Made by a program: the position numbers and the translations under genes. Positions 8,226 to 16,232 of a stretch of 64,000 nt of DNA are shown piece after piece; position 1 is the stretch's first letter; each line of letters opens with the position of its first letter. Source of the DNA: Planococcus sp. ISL-109 (GTDB lineage Bacteria > Bacillota > Bacilli > Bacillales_A > Planococcaceae); assembly GCF_018613655.1 (NCBI RefSeq), contig NZ_JAGGPW010000004.1:710627-774626 (forward strand). The letters run 5' to 3'. The notes under the pieces were generated by a model that ran no database searches, was not told the DNA's origin, and saw nothing but the letters and a program-made list of their open reading frames with translations.

Positions 8226-8282
8226 TATTATGATTTCCTTGTCTTCGGCGATAATAATTCCTCCTCTTACTTACATTAATAA

Positions 8283-9344
8283 TTAAGTTTCTTCCCAGTG
8301 AATCGTCGGAGCCTTCAAAGAAATGCTGACAAAGTCGCCTATATTGAAGCGCGACGCAAATACTGATTCATGGATGGTCCAGGTTTCTTCGCCGACTTCG
8401 ATCGTATAGTGGATTTCGTGGCCCTGGTATTGGACAAAGGACACAATCCCCTGCAAGCCATCGCTTTCTGCCGGCATCAGCAGAAATTGCTCCGGTCGTA
8501 CCGGATAAATGCCGCTTTCCTTGAAGGTGTTCGCCACACCGAGATCCGGCCAGACATTCTTCGGATCGATGGCCGGAACAAATCGGCCATTCTGCCATTG
8601 TCCTTGCACCAGATTGCATTTGCCGACAAAGGTCGCCACAAATTCCGTTTCCGGGCGTGTATATAGAATTTCCGGCGGCGCTATCTGTTCAATGCGCCCC
8701 TGGTTCATGACGACAATCTTATCAGCGATGGCTAACGCTTCGCCCTGATCATGCGTGACAAAAACGATGGAAGCTTTGGTTTCCCGGTGCAGCTTTTGAA
8801 TCTCCTTGCGCATCTCCATCCGCAGTTCGACATCCAACGCACTAAGCGGCTCGTCCATCAACAGCAGATTCGGCAATGGCGCGATGGCCCTGGCCAGCGC
8901 AACACGTTGCTTCTGGCCGCCCGACAGTTCTGACGGATAGCGTTCAGCCAAGGCATTCAATCCGACAAGCTTCAGCACATCATCGATTCGATTCTGCAGC
9001 TCTCTCTTGCCTTCTTTGATTTTATTAGGATGGTAGCTCAACGGAAATTTGACGTGTTCTCCAACAGTCATGTGCGGCCATAGGGCAAACGACTGAAACA
9101 CCATGCCAATGTTGCGCTTTTCAGGCGGCAGGACGCGCTTGGTCGATGCCAGAACTGTGCCGTCCATAGCGATGGTTCCTTCCGTCGGTCCCATAAAGCC
9201 TGCCAGCAGCTTCAGCAAGGTCGTTTTGCCGCATCCGGAAGGACCCAGCACGGCAATAAATTCCCCGTTGCCGATTTCCAGATTGATTGAGTGCAGCGCG
9301 GTAAACGAACCGTATTTTTTCGATAGATTGTTCACTTTGATCAT
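8283..9344 (-). CDS. ABC transporter ATP-binding protein (PotA/FbpC/PhnT type)
   Basis: A 353-aa import ATPase from the ATG at 9344 (MIKVNNLSKKYG). The start overlaps the permease stop as ATGA, which suggests coupling; a TTG nine codons upstream is less likely. Walker A GPSGCGKT, signature LSGGQKQR and Walker B LLLMDEPLSALD are intact, and a C-terminal TOBE domain extends from about residue 240. The partner permease and binding protein resemble the ferric-iron/2-aminoethylphosphonate importer class. The regulator gene next door and the C-P lyase operon favour phosphonate over iron, but this is contextual. Confidence 0.9.
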   Translation of the reverse strand: MIKVNNLSKKYGSFTALHSINLEIGNGEFIAVLGPSGCGKTTLLKLLAGFMGPTEGTIAMDGTVLASTKRVLPPEKRNIGMVFQSFALWPHMTVGEHVKFPLSYHPNKIKEGKRELQNRIDDVLKLVGLNALAERYPSELSGGQKQRVALARAIAPLPNLLLMDEPLSALDVELRMEMRKEIQKLHRETKASIVFVTHDQGEALAIADKIVVMNQGRIEQIAPPEILYTRPETEFVATFVGKCNLVQGQWQNGRFVPAIDPKNVWPDLGVANTFKESGIYPVRPEQFLLMPAESDGLQGIVSFVQYQGHEIHYTIEVGEETWTIHESVFASRFNIGDFVSISLKAPTIHWEET

Positions 9345-11083
9345 TTGTTTTTCAGCACCTTTCTGTCCCAAAGCTTGCCAAGCAACATAAATAGTCCACC
9401 GCTGAGCAGGATGCCCAGCACGAGCACCGTTGAAAATGCGGTAGAGTAAGTGGAATAGCCTGCCTGTTCGTAACCGAAAATGACGACGCCGATCGTCTCA
9501 GAACCGGAAGACCACAATAGGCTAGAAACCGTCAATTCAGTGAGTGCCATCAAGAACACCAGCAGCGCACCGCTGAGAATGCCCGGAAACAGCAGCGGCA
9601 GTAAAATCCGTCGCCATTTGACCCAGCCGGCAGCGCCAGAAGTCCGCGCTGCTTCTTCCATCGATGGGTCGATTTGCAGAAATGCCGTATAGCTCCCTCT
9701 GACCTGCAGCACCAAGAAACGAGTGGCATACGCAATGAATAATATCCACACTGTGCCGTAAATGCCCGGATTCCATCCCGGAACCGGCTCCAGCCACATG
9801 AAGATCATGCACAACGCAAATACCGTACCCGGAAGCGCAAACGGAATGGTCATGAACAGCTCTGCGGCTTTCGTACTCCAGTCCGGATACTTAAAGCGCA
9901 AATACGCCATCGCCGTCCCGAGCACCAGACAGACTAGCATGGTGAAAAAGGCCAGCTGCAGGCTGTTCGTTAAAGCCGAAATGGGCTTGGAATCCGTCAA
10001 AAAGACGTATTCGTAATTCCGCAGAGACAGATTCTCCAGATTGAAGGGAACCCCATAAGCTGAGATGAGCGACAAAGCGCCCATTGTGATCAGCGGCATC
10101 AAGCTCGTTACCAATAGGAAAATCCACAGTGACGCCTCCAACAGCTTTTGTTTGCCGGCAGATAAATAGATGCGCGGCGTCGAATCGCTTCTATTCGTTT
10201 CATTGACGCGGCTGCGGCGCAGCAGGAACCATTGCAGTACTGTCCCCAGTAATGCAATGATCCCGAGAATGACCGACAGCACGGCTGCCCGAGAAAACGC
10301 AGAAGGACCGAATCCGACTACCTGCTCGTAAATATAGGTGCTCAAAACCCTTATATTGGCTGGAGTCCCGAGAAATGCCGGAATCCCGAAATTATCCAGA
10401 TTTGACAGAAACGCGATCAGCCCACCGCTGGCAATACCGGGCAGCGCCAATGGCAGCACCACTTTCCGGAACGCCCGCTTTTTAGACAGCCCGCTTGTCG
10501 CAGCGGCCTCTTCCAGTTCACGAGGAATTTTCCGGAAAACGTTAACCGTAAACAAATACACCAGCGGATAATGCGAAATCCCGAGCAGCAGGATGATTCC
10601 GCCAATGCTGTATAGGTTCGGCGCTTCTAGACTTCCCGGCAGAAAGGACAGCACCGCTGTCACCGGACCAGATGCGCTGAAAAATTGCGTCCAGGCCAAT
10701 GTCGTAATATAGGAAGGAATGATGAATGGCAGGAAGATAAAGAGCTGCATGGTCCGTTTTCCGCTCAGCTGGACATAAGCTACAATCCAGGAAAACAGAA
10801 CCCCCAGCACCAATGCCAAGATCGTCGAACCCGCTACGATTATCAAAGTGTTCTGCACCGTCTTCCAAGTCGCAGGTTCCCTCAGCACTTCCGTGTAATA
10901 CTGCAGCGTCAGGGAGCCGTCATCAACAAAACTCAGCCAGACGAGCCGCAGCACCGGCAGCAGGAAAAACGCAAAAACGGCTAACAGGCCAATCACTTTA
11001 TACAGATTCTTATTTTGAAAAAAGAGAGAAAAAGAGGAATCCCTCTTCTTTCTCTCTTCAACCATTGGCTGTTTTACTGTCAT
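9341..11083 (-). CDS. ABC transporter permease, fused two-domain (2-aminoethylphosphonate/iron type)
   Basis: A 580-aa inner-membrane permease with about twelve hydrophobic segments in two homologous halves. Each half has an EAA loop: EEAAATSGLSKKRAFRKVVL in the first and EEAARTSGAAGWVKWRRILL in the second. These contact the ATPase. Fused permeases of this kind serve ferric-iron and putative 2-aminoethylphosphonate systems. It lies between the binding protein (36 bp upstream) and the ATPase (4-bp overlap). I lean to an organophosphonate substrate because of the neighbouring phn genes, but the permease sequence alone does not decide this. Confidence 0.9.
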   Translation of the reverse strand: MTVKQPMVEERKKRDSSFSLFFQNKNLYKVIGLLAVFAFFLLPVLRLVWLSFVDDGSLTLQYYTEVLREPATWKTVQNTLIIVAGSTILALVLGVLFSWIVAYVQLSGKRTMQLFIFLPFIIPSYITTLAWTQFFSASGPVTAVLSFLPGSLEAPNLYSIGGIILLLGISHYPLVYLFTVNVFRKIPRELEEAAATSGLSKKRAFRKVVLPLALPGIASGGLIAFLSNLDNFGIPAFLGTPANIRVLSTYIYEQVVGFGPSAFSRAAVLSVILGIIALLGTVLQWFLLRRSRVNETNRSDSTPRIYLSAGKQKLLEASLWIFLLVTSLMPLITMGALSLISAYGVPFNLENLSLRNYEYVFLTDSKPISALTNSLQLAFFTMLVCLVLGTAMAYLRFKYPDWSTKAAELFMTIPFALPGTVFALCMIFMWLEPVPGWNPGIYGTVWILFIAYATRFLVLQVRGSYTAFLQIDPSMEEAARTSGAAGWVKWRRILLPLLFPGILSGALLVFLMALTELTVSSLLWSSGSETIGVVIFGYEQAGYSTYSTAFSTVLVLGILLSGGLFMLLGKLWDRKVLKNK

Positions 11084-11119
11084 ATCCGTAACTCCTCACA
11101 TCGAAATTCAAGCTACTGA

Positions 11120-12148
11120 TTACTGGCCGAAAATCTGGCCGAATTCAGCTTTGTCTTCTTCACGCGTTTCCAATAACTCAACCGCTTGTGCATCCATAAT
11201 GGTCATTTCATCCAATGTCTTCAAGCCCTCAGGTGCTTCTAGCCCCTCCCTAATCGGTGTATAGCCCTGCTCAGAAGCCAATTGCTGGCCTTCTTCTGAC
11301 AAGATGAAATCAACAAATGCCTTAGATGCTTCTTCGTTTTCCGTATTCGCCATGATACCAACTGGCTCAGTGATGACCGGAACGCCTTCTTCCGGATAAA
11401 CTAATTCAACCGGAGACCCTTCACTTTTCGCACGCGCCACTAGAAAATCGACGATCATACCGTAATTTTTGTCACCGGTCGCGACGCTTTCCAACACAGC
11501 CCCGTTGCCTTGGGTGATGGTGATGTCATTGGCGCGTAACGCTTCGTAAAACTCCCAGCCCATGCCTTCCTGGCGAGTTATCACACCGAGGTTATAGGCG
11601 GCTGCACCGGAATAAAGCGGACTCGGCATGACGGCCTGACCGCTCGTCGCTTCATCAGTTAAGGCGTTCCAGCTCGTTGGAAGCTCTGTCACTTCATTGG
11701 TATTGACGACCAGGCCGGTCGCCATGATTTTGGTGCCTGAATAAGTGCCGTCTGGATCGACGAATGCTTCATCAATCGATTCTGCTTCAGGTGATTCATA
11801 GGCTAACAGCAACCCTTCCGCCTTGAAATTCTCAAAGGTCACTGAATCGGCAACCAGCAGAACATCCGCCTGGATATTGCCTCCCTGGTTTTCCGCCTGG
11901 ATTTTCGATACGACTTCTTCAGTGCCAGAGCGGAAAATGCTGATATCGATTTCCGGGTTCTGTTCTTTAAAGGCATCCACTAAAGCTTGTGCATCCGCAT
12001 CCGGCTGGGACGTATAGAAATCCAAAGCACCGGAAACACCGGCTCCGGCTTCTTCAGATTCCATTTCCGTTCCACTTTCTTCACTGCCGCAACCTGCTAA
12101 AAACACTGCCAGACACAATGACGCCGAACTCCAAAATGTTTTTTTCAT
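11120..12148 (-). CDS. ABC transporter substrate-binding lipoprotein (phosphonate or iron type)
   Basis: A 342-aa extracellular lipoprotein. Lys-rich N-terminus, hydrophobic stretch and lipobox LAGC are followed by an acidic Ser/Glu linker and a type 2 periplasmic binding fold (ALDFYTSQPDADAQALVDAF, then TGLVVNTNEV and MPSPLYSGAA). Ferric-binding relatives usually have a pair of adjacent tyrosines late in the domain. I see no such pair, which mildly favours an anion ligand such as 2-aminoethylphosphonate. It is first gene of the importer operon, with a good GAGGGGG site before the ATG. Confidence 0.88.
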   Translation of the reverse strand: MKKTFWSSASLCLAVFLAGCGSEESGTEMESEEAGAGVSGALDFYTSQPDADAQALVDAFKEQNPEIDISIFRSGTEEVVSKIQAENQGGNIQADVLLVADSVTFENFKAEGLLLAYESPEAESIDEAFVDPDGTYSGTKIMATGLVVNTNEVTELPTSWNALTDEATSGQAVMPSPLYSGAAAYNLGVITRQEGMGWEFYEALRANDITITQGNGAVLESVATGDKNYGMIVDFLVARAKSEGSPVELVYPEEGVPVITEPVGIMANTENEEASKAFVDFILSEEGQQLASEQGYTPIREGLEAPEGLKTLDEMTIMDAQAVELLETREEDKAEFGQIFGQ

Positions 12149-12273
12149 ATCATTTCCCCCTCAAATTTTAAATCGGCCTTTTTGTATGTATATGTAAGAC
12201 TCCCAATAAGCATAGAGCTCTTTTATGAAGCCAACGTTAAGCTGGTATTAAGAAATATTATTTCGGTTTGAAA

Positions 12274-12480
12274 ATGTACTTTAATCGGAACTTCATATTT
12301 GCCTCGGTTAATTTTCTGCTGCTTGTTGCCCTCCTTAACCACCATAAATTGCCTGGACTGTTCTTATATTTATGGCCAATAAAGAAAGACAGGTATTTAA
12401 AAAGACCAATCATAATAATTGGTCCCTTCTTGGTAGTGTTAGCATTGATAATAGCCTTAGAGTTTTCAATTATTCATTAA
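12274..12480 (+). CDS. Possible small two-helix membrane protein
   Basis: A 68-aa frame from an ATG at 12274, opposite to its neighbours. It has two hydrophobic segments, roughly residues 7-30 and 43-64, separated by a basic KKDRYLKRP loop. I do not recognise it and see no good ribosome binding site. It could be a real small membrane protein or a chance frame in AT-rich DNA. Confidence 0.35.
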   Translation: MYFNRNFIFASVNFLLLVALLNHHKLPGLFLYLWPIKKDRYLKRPIIIIGPFLVVLALIIALEFSIIH

Positions 12481-12490
12481 TTAAGAACGT

Positions 12491-12515
12491 AAAAAAGGGA
12501 GCTAAAAAAGCTCCC
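12491..12515 (-). terminator. Terminator of the cytochrome-like lipoprotein gene
   Basis: Stem GGGAGCT/AGCTCCC with a short A/T loop and six T on the minus strand, 41 bp past the stop of the gene ending at 12556. Confidence 0.85.
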
Positions 12516-12555
12516 TGAAATGCAGTGAAATTGGAGGATAAAGCTTGAAATGGAA

Positions 12556-13068
12556 CTACTCTCGAACTGCAGTGATTTCTGCTCGTTCTTCTTCCGTCAG
12601 TTCATCAGAGCGTTTTAAACTCCAACTCCCGACCCATTCTTTAATGATGGCAAGTTCTTCTTGTCTTTCTTCTTCCGTACTGCCTAGGTTGACATACATA
12701 TTGCCCGGTTCTCCGTCCTCTGTATTTGAACCGTCATCGAGTCTACGCATTAATGCACCCGCATCATCGCCATTGACTAAGACGACCAAATCTTCGTAGT
12801 TATCAAGTCTTGGCCCCTGTGACTGGGCAATATAAGTGTCTGGGTCTTCTTTAAACTCCATTAAAGAAGGTGAATCGCCCCCATGACAACTAATGCAACT
12901 TTGTTCTATAATCCCTTCTACGTGACTCTCATACGTAACTTGAGAACTTTCTTCGGTTTCTTCAGTTTCTTCAGTGCCTTCAGTTTCTTCACCTGTTTGA
13001 TTACAGGCACCCAATACAAGGACTAACACAAATGCAAAAATAATCACACTGATTTTTTTCCCATTCAT
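12556..13068 (-). CDS. Lipoprotein with a single c-type haem motif
   Basis: A 170-aa exported lipoprotein: signal segment with lipobox LGAC near residue 21, then a Glu/Thr-rich linker (repeated TEETEE), then one CISCH haem-binding motif near residue 57. It ends with a helical, charged tail. It looks like a membrane-tethered monohaem cytochrome c or a Planctomycete-type cytochrome c domain. An obvious distal Met ligand sits in EPGNMYVNLG. No oxidase genes lie next to it, so its electron partner is unknown. The ATG has a strong GGAGGGATT site, and the gene is monocistronic with its own terminator. Confidence 0.8.
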   Translation of the reverse strand: MNGKKISVIIFAFVLVLVLGACNQTGEETEGTEETEETEESSQVTYESHVEGIIEQSCISCHGGDSPSLMEFKEDPDTYIAQSQGPRLDNYEDLVVLVNGDDAGALMRRLDDGSNTEDGEPGNMYVNLGSTEEERQEELAIIKEWVGSWSLKRSDELTEEERAEITAVRE

Positions 13069-13501
13069 TGGAATCCCTCCATCTCTTTTAGTCTAATTAG
13101 CTGAGCGAAATTATAATTCAATAGATACAACTTCATTATAGCATCTTAAATTGAATTATACACTGAAAATTCAGACTATAAATATATTCAACTCAGATAT
13201 ATAGGATGACTTACTCACCATATGATCAAACAGACTAAAGGATGCGTAATCAGCGGGACAAATTCATTTTGGGAAATGACAACTGAGGAAAGTGACGAAA
13301 GGCATTAATCATGCAATGAAATTTCATTAGATGTTCAAATGCCTACTAGGTAATATACAAAAAAACCGACGACCATCATTAAGCACATAATAAATCCTAT
13401 CGTGATGGCCGAAAGTCCAAACTCCCTCTCTTGTTTCCCATACTTATCAAAGCCTTACTGCTAGATGGATCAATTAAGTTAGTAAATAATAATAGCCATC
13501 T
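13069..13501. other. Intergenic region of about 430 bp, with one degenerate frame
   Basis: AT-rich. The right part (13335-13454) holds the headless frame listed separately. The left part should hold the promoter of the cytochrome-like gene. No RNA gene or clear hairpin terminator was seen. Confidence 0.4.
13335..13454 (-). pseudogene. Possible C-terminal remnant of a small membrane protein
   Basis: An open frame of 39 codons plus stop with no standard start codon. It reads GFDKYGKQEREFG and then a hydrophobic helix of about 25 residues ending in YYLVGI. The pattern (charged loop, one transmembrane helix, stop) looks like the tail of a lost gene. Too short to assign. Confidence 0.25.
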
Positions 13502-13867
13502 TTACTCTTCAACATTTCTTTTTTTATCTTCTATTTCTTCTTTTTCCTGTAACTTATCAAACATCGAAATGGTGCTAACAAGATGATTATTAAAAATTTG
13601 CCGAGCAACTTGGAGCAATTCGATGATCATCGGGTCTCTTAACGAATAAATGACACGGTTTCCTTCTTTGGTGCCCGAAACAATATTTTTATTTCTTAAT
13701 ATCATCAGCTGCTGGGAAACCGCTGAACCTTCGCTCCCAAGGATGTTTTGGATTTCATTTACGCTTTTTTCTCCTTCAGCTAAAATTTCAAGTATTTTAA
13801 TTCTCAAGGGATGCGCCAAGGCTTTAAAAAAATCCGCTTTGAATTGCTGCATATCCATATTCAACAT
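13502..13867 (-). CDS. ArsR-family winged-helix regulator
   Basis: A 121-aa ArsR/SmtB-fold protein with the typical core ALAHPLRIKILEILAEGE, then SVNEIQNILG and the recognition helix SAVSQQLMILRNKNIV, then the wing GTKEGNRVIYSL. The C-terminus is a charged helix. There is no cysteine at all, so thiol-based metal or arsenic sensing is unlikely. It follows the SulP transporter gene by 47 bp and is probably cotranscribed. A role in feedback on the transporter is likely; the inducer is unknown. The ATG at 13867 has AAAGGAAA upstream. Confidence 0.85.
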   Translation of the reverse strand: MLNMDMQQFKADFFKALAHPLRIKILEILAEGEKSVNEIQNILGSEGSAVSQQLMILRNKNIVSGTKEGNRVIYSLRDPMIIELLQVARQIFNNHLVSTISMFDKLQEKEEIEDKKRNVEE

Positions 13868-13914
13868 AAATTTATTTCCTTTCCTCTTAAAAATTTACTT
13901 CGTTGAAAGTGCTT

Positions 13915-15654
13915 TTACTCTTTCGGATCTATCGTTGTCGATTGAGACAGCTTTGTGCATTCCTTGAAAGCGAAGTGTTTACAGCCTAAACATTTATTTC
14001 TGTCCAAATGTTCTAACGCATAATTGATGGCTTCGCCCGTGTGTTCAAAAATGTTTTCCTGGCCAATGGTCTCATACAGTCCGGTTTTTTGTAACATCAC
14101 TTTCGTTTGATCGGACAAACCGGATAGCAAAACAACTCCATGCTTATTAAAGTCTCGAACGATGCTTGCTAAACTGGCTTCCCCGGTGATATCAATAAAA
14201 GGGACCTTCCCCATCCGCAAGAGCAACACTTTTGGTTTGTAATTGATTGCGCTCATAATGGTGTGTTCAAACGTCATGGCTGCACCAAAAAACAAGGGGC
14301 CTTCAACGTTGAAAATGGCAATCTGCGGGCAATCATGACCTTCGTTTACCACGCCTGTCTCTACTTTTTTATTTTTACTTTCTAAATTAGGTAATGCTTT
14401 GGCAGTCACCAAATTCTCGCTCATACGCTTAGTAAACAAAATAATCGCCAGAATAAGCCCAAACTCAACTGCTGCAGTTAAATCGACAAAAATCGTTAAC
14501 AAAAAGGTGACGATCAGAACAAGTGAATCTCCTGTTCTTGTTTTCAGCACATACATAAACACATGTCTTTCACTCATATTCCAAGCCACCACCATCAAAA
14601 TCGGGGCCATGCTGGCCAAAGGAATACTAGAAGCATAAGGAGCAAATAACAGAAGAATCAGCAACACAACCAAGCTGTGGATAACTCCTGATAATGGAGA
14701 GACGGCTCCATTTTTTATATTAGTGGCTGTTCTGGCAATCGCGCCTGTTGCTGGTATCCCACCAAAAAGAGGGGTAATCATATTCGCTAACCCTTGACCC
14801 ATCAGCTCTTTATTGGAATTGTGTTTCGTATTCGTCATCCCGTCTGCTACTACTGCAGACAATAAGGATTCGATGCCGCCCAGTATCGCAATGACCAGTG
14901 CCGGCCTGATCATTTGTATCACGTTATCAAGTGTTATATTCGGAATTCCGAATTGCGGCAAAGTATTAGGGATGGCGCCAAATGTACTTCCGATGGTCGG
15001 TACATGCTCTGCAAAGAAAATTGCTGCGATCACTGTCGAGAGAACGAGCCCGATTAATGGACCTGGAATTTTAGGGAACAATTTAGGTGTTAACAGCACC
15101 GTCACTAAACAAATCCCTGCAGTTATCACACTATAAATATTAATCGTATCTATGTTACGGGCGATTTCAATTATGTTTTCGAAGAAGGATTCTTTCTTTT
15201 CCACGCCCGCCAACCCTAAGAAATTAGCGATTTGGCCAACAAAAATGATGATGGCTATCCCAGAGGTGAAGCCAATCGTAACCGACCTCGGAATGAATTT
15301 GATAAGGGTTCCCAACTTGAAAAATCCCATTAATAAGAGAAAGATACCTGCTAAAAAACCGGCAATCAATAAATTTTCATACCCATAGACCATGACAATC
15401 CCAAATAATATCGGGATGAAGGCACCAGTTGGCCCCCCGATTTGAAATTTAGACCCGCCAAATAGGGAAATGATAACCCCGGCGATGATTGTGGTATAAA
15501 TCCCATACTCCGGTTTGACTCCGGAAGCGATCGCAAAAGCCATCCCAAGTGGAATGGCTATTACTCCAACTACAACTCCTGCCAATAAATCTTTTTGAAA
15601 AGCCGCCAAGTTATACCCTTTGAAATTACCGGACAAAAAGAATTTCTGTCGCAT
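13915..15654 (-). CDS. SulP-family anion transporter with STAS domain and cysteine tail
   Basis: A 579-aa SulP (SLC26-type) membrane transporter from the ATG at 15654 (MRQKFFLSGNFKGYN, AGAAGGT site upstream); an 18-codon upstream extension is unlikely. Ten or more hydrophobic segments cover residues 20-400, with the family motifs AIPLGMAFAIASGVKPEYGIYT and GGIPATGAIARTATNIKNGA. A cytoplasmic STAS domain follows (VEGPLFFGAAMTF, VPFIDITGEASL). The C-terminus has CLGCKHFAFKEC, three cysteines that could bind metal or form a redox switch. Substrate could be sulphate, bicarbonate or another anion; the sequence does not say. Confidence 0.9.
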   Translation of the reverse strand: MRQKFFLSGNFKGYNLAAFQKDLLAGVVVGVIAIPLGMAFAIASGVKPEYGIYTTIIAGVIISLFGGSKFQIGGPTGAFIPILFGIVMVYGYENLLIAGFLAGIFLLLMGFFKLGTLIKFIPRSVTIGFTSGIAIIIFVGQIANFLGLAGVEKKESFFENIIEIARNIDTINIYSVITAGICLVTVLLTPKLFPKIPGPLIGLVLSTVIAAIFFAEHVPTIGSTFGAIPNTLPQFGIPNITLDNVIQMIRPALVIAILGGIESLLSAVVADGMTNTKHNSNKELMGQGLANMITPLFGGIPATGAIARTATNIKNGAVSPLSGVIHSLVVLLILLLFAPYASSIPLASMAPILMVVAWNMSERHVFMYVLKTRTGDSLVLIVTFLLTIFVDLTAAVEFGLILAIILFTKRMSENLVTAKALPNLESKNKKVETGVVNEGHDCPQIAIFNVEGPLFFGAAMTFEHTIMSAINYKPKVLLLRMGKVPFIDITGEASLASIVRDFNKHGVVLLSGLSDQTKVMLQKTGLYETIGQENIFEHTGEAINYALEHLDRNKCLGCKHFAFKECTKLSQSTTIDPKE

Positions 15655-15706
15655 AATACTACCTTCTTCTCTTATATATTTTAATATTTGATTATTTGAA
15701 TATACC

Positions 15707-15721
15707 ACAAACCAAATATAC
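15707..15721 (+). repeat. Left copy of a 15-bp inverted repeat (ACAAACCAAATATAC)
   Basis: Identical in inverted orientation to 15969-15983. It lies about 55 bp upstream of the sulP ATG, so it could also be a regulator site. Confidence 0.5.
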
Positions 15722-16232
15722 CTGATTATATTTAAGTTGTCAAAGAGAATAGAGTGCAGAGGGACTTGAAATTGAAAGATCCTGCTTAGAAATCGTCAAA
15801 CAACAGAAACTCACCTTTTCCAGACACAGTAATAATAGTTTTCGTCATTCAAGTAAGCGATGCTGACGCCTTCTATGTAACTATTAAGATAAAACTCAAT
15901 AATTCTCGAAATATCCCAGTTTTCACTTCAAAAAAAAAGAAAGAAACCCAGTTGCTGGTTAATCACGAGTATATTTGGTTTGTATTCCATAAAAGTGGGG
16001 TGTCAGATTACCGTATACTTGTTTGATAAATTATCATTGTGCTTGTTAAGAACTTTTAATTCAACAAGCGAACATGTTTTCATAATTTCTATTCGGGTTG
16101 TTTTTATCTTTTTTACAAAGCAACAACATCTACGGATCCCTATAATTGTTTAACGACATGCCTTATAGGTAATAAGGGAACAAAGTGCTGTTTCTGCAAA
16201 AAAAAAGCAGCCGGAAGCTAGGGGGACAGCAC
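15722..16232. other. Intergenic region between sulP and the AI-2E transporter gene
   Basis: About 510 bp between divergent genes, AT-rich, no convincing frame on either strand. The first 260 bp are bracketed by the 15-bp inverted repeat. The rest should hold the plus-strand promoter. I see no RNA gene. Confidence 0.4.
15969..15983 (-). repeat. Right copy of the 15-bp inverted repeat
   Basis: GTATATTTGGTTTGT, the exact reverse complement of 15707-15721. Together they bound 277 bp. No target-site duplication is evident outside them. Confidence 0.5.

Noticed and set aside
12401-12430. A palindrome ACCAAT-N7-ATTGGT as an operator
   Set aside because: It lies inside the small plus-strand frame in simple AT-rich sequence, with no promoter next to it; chance is likely.
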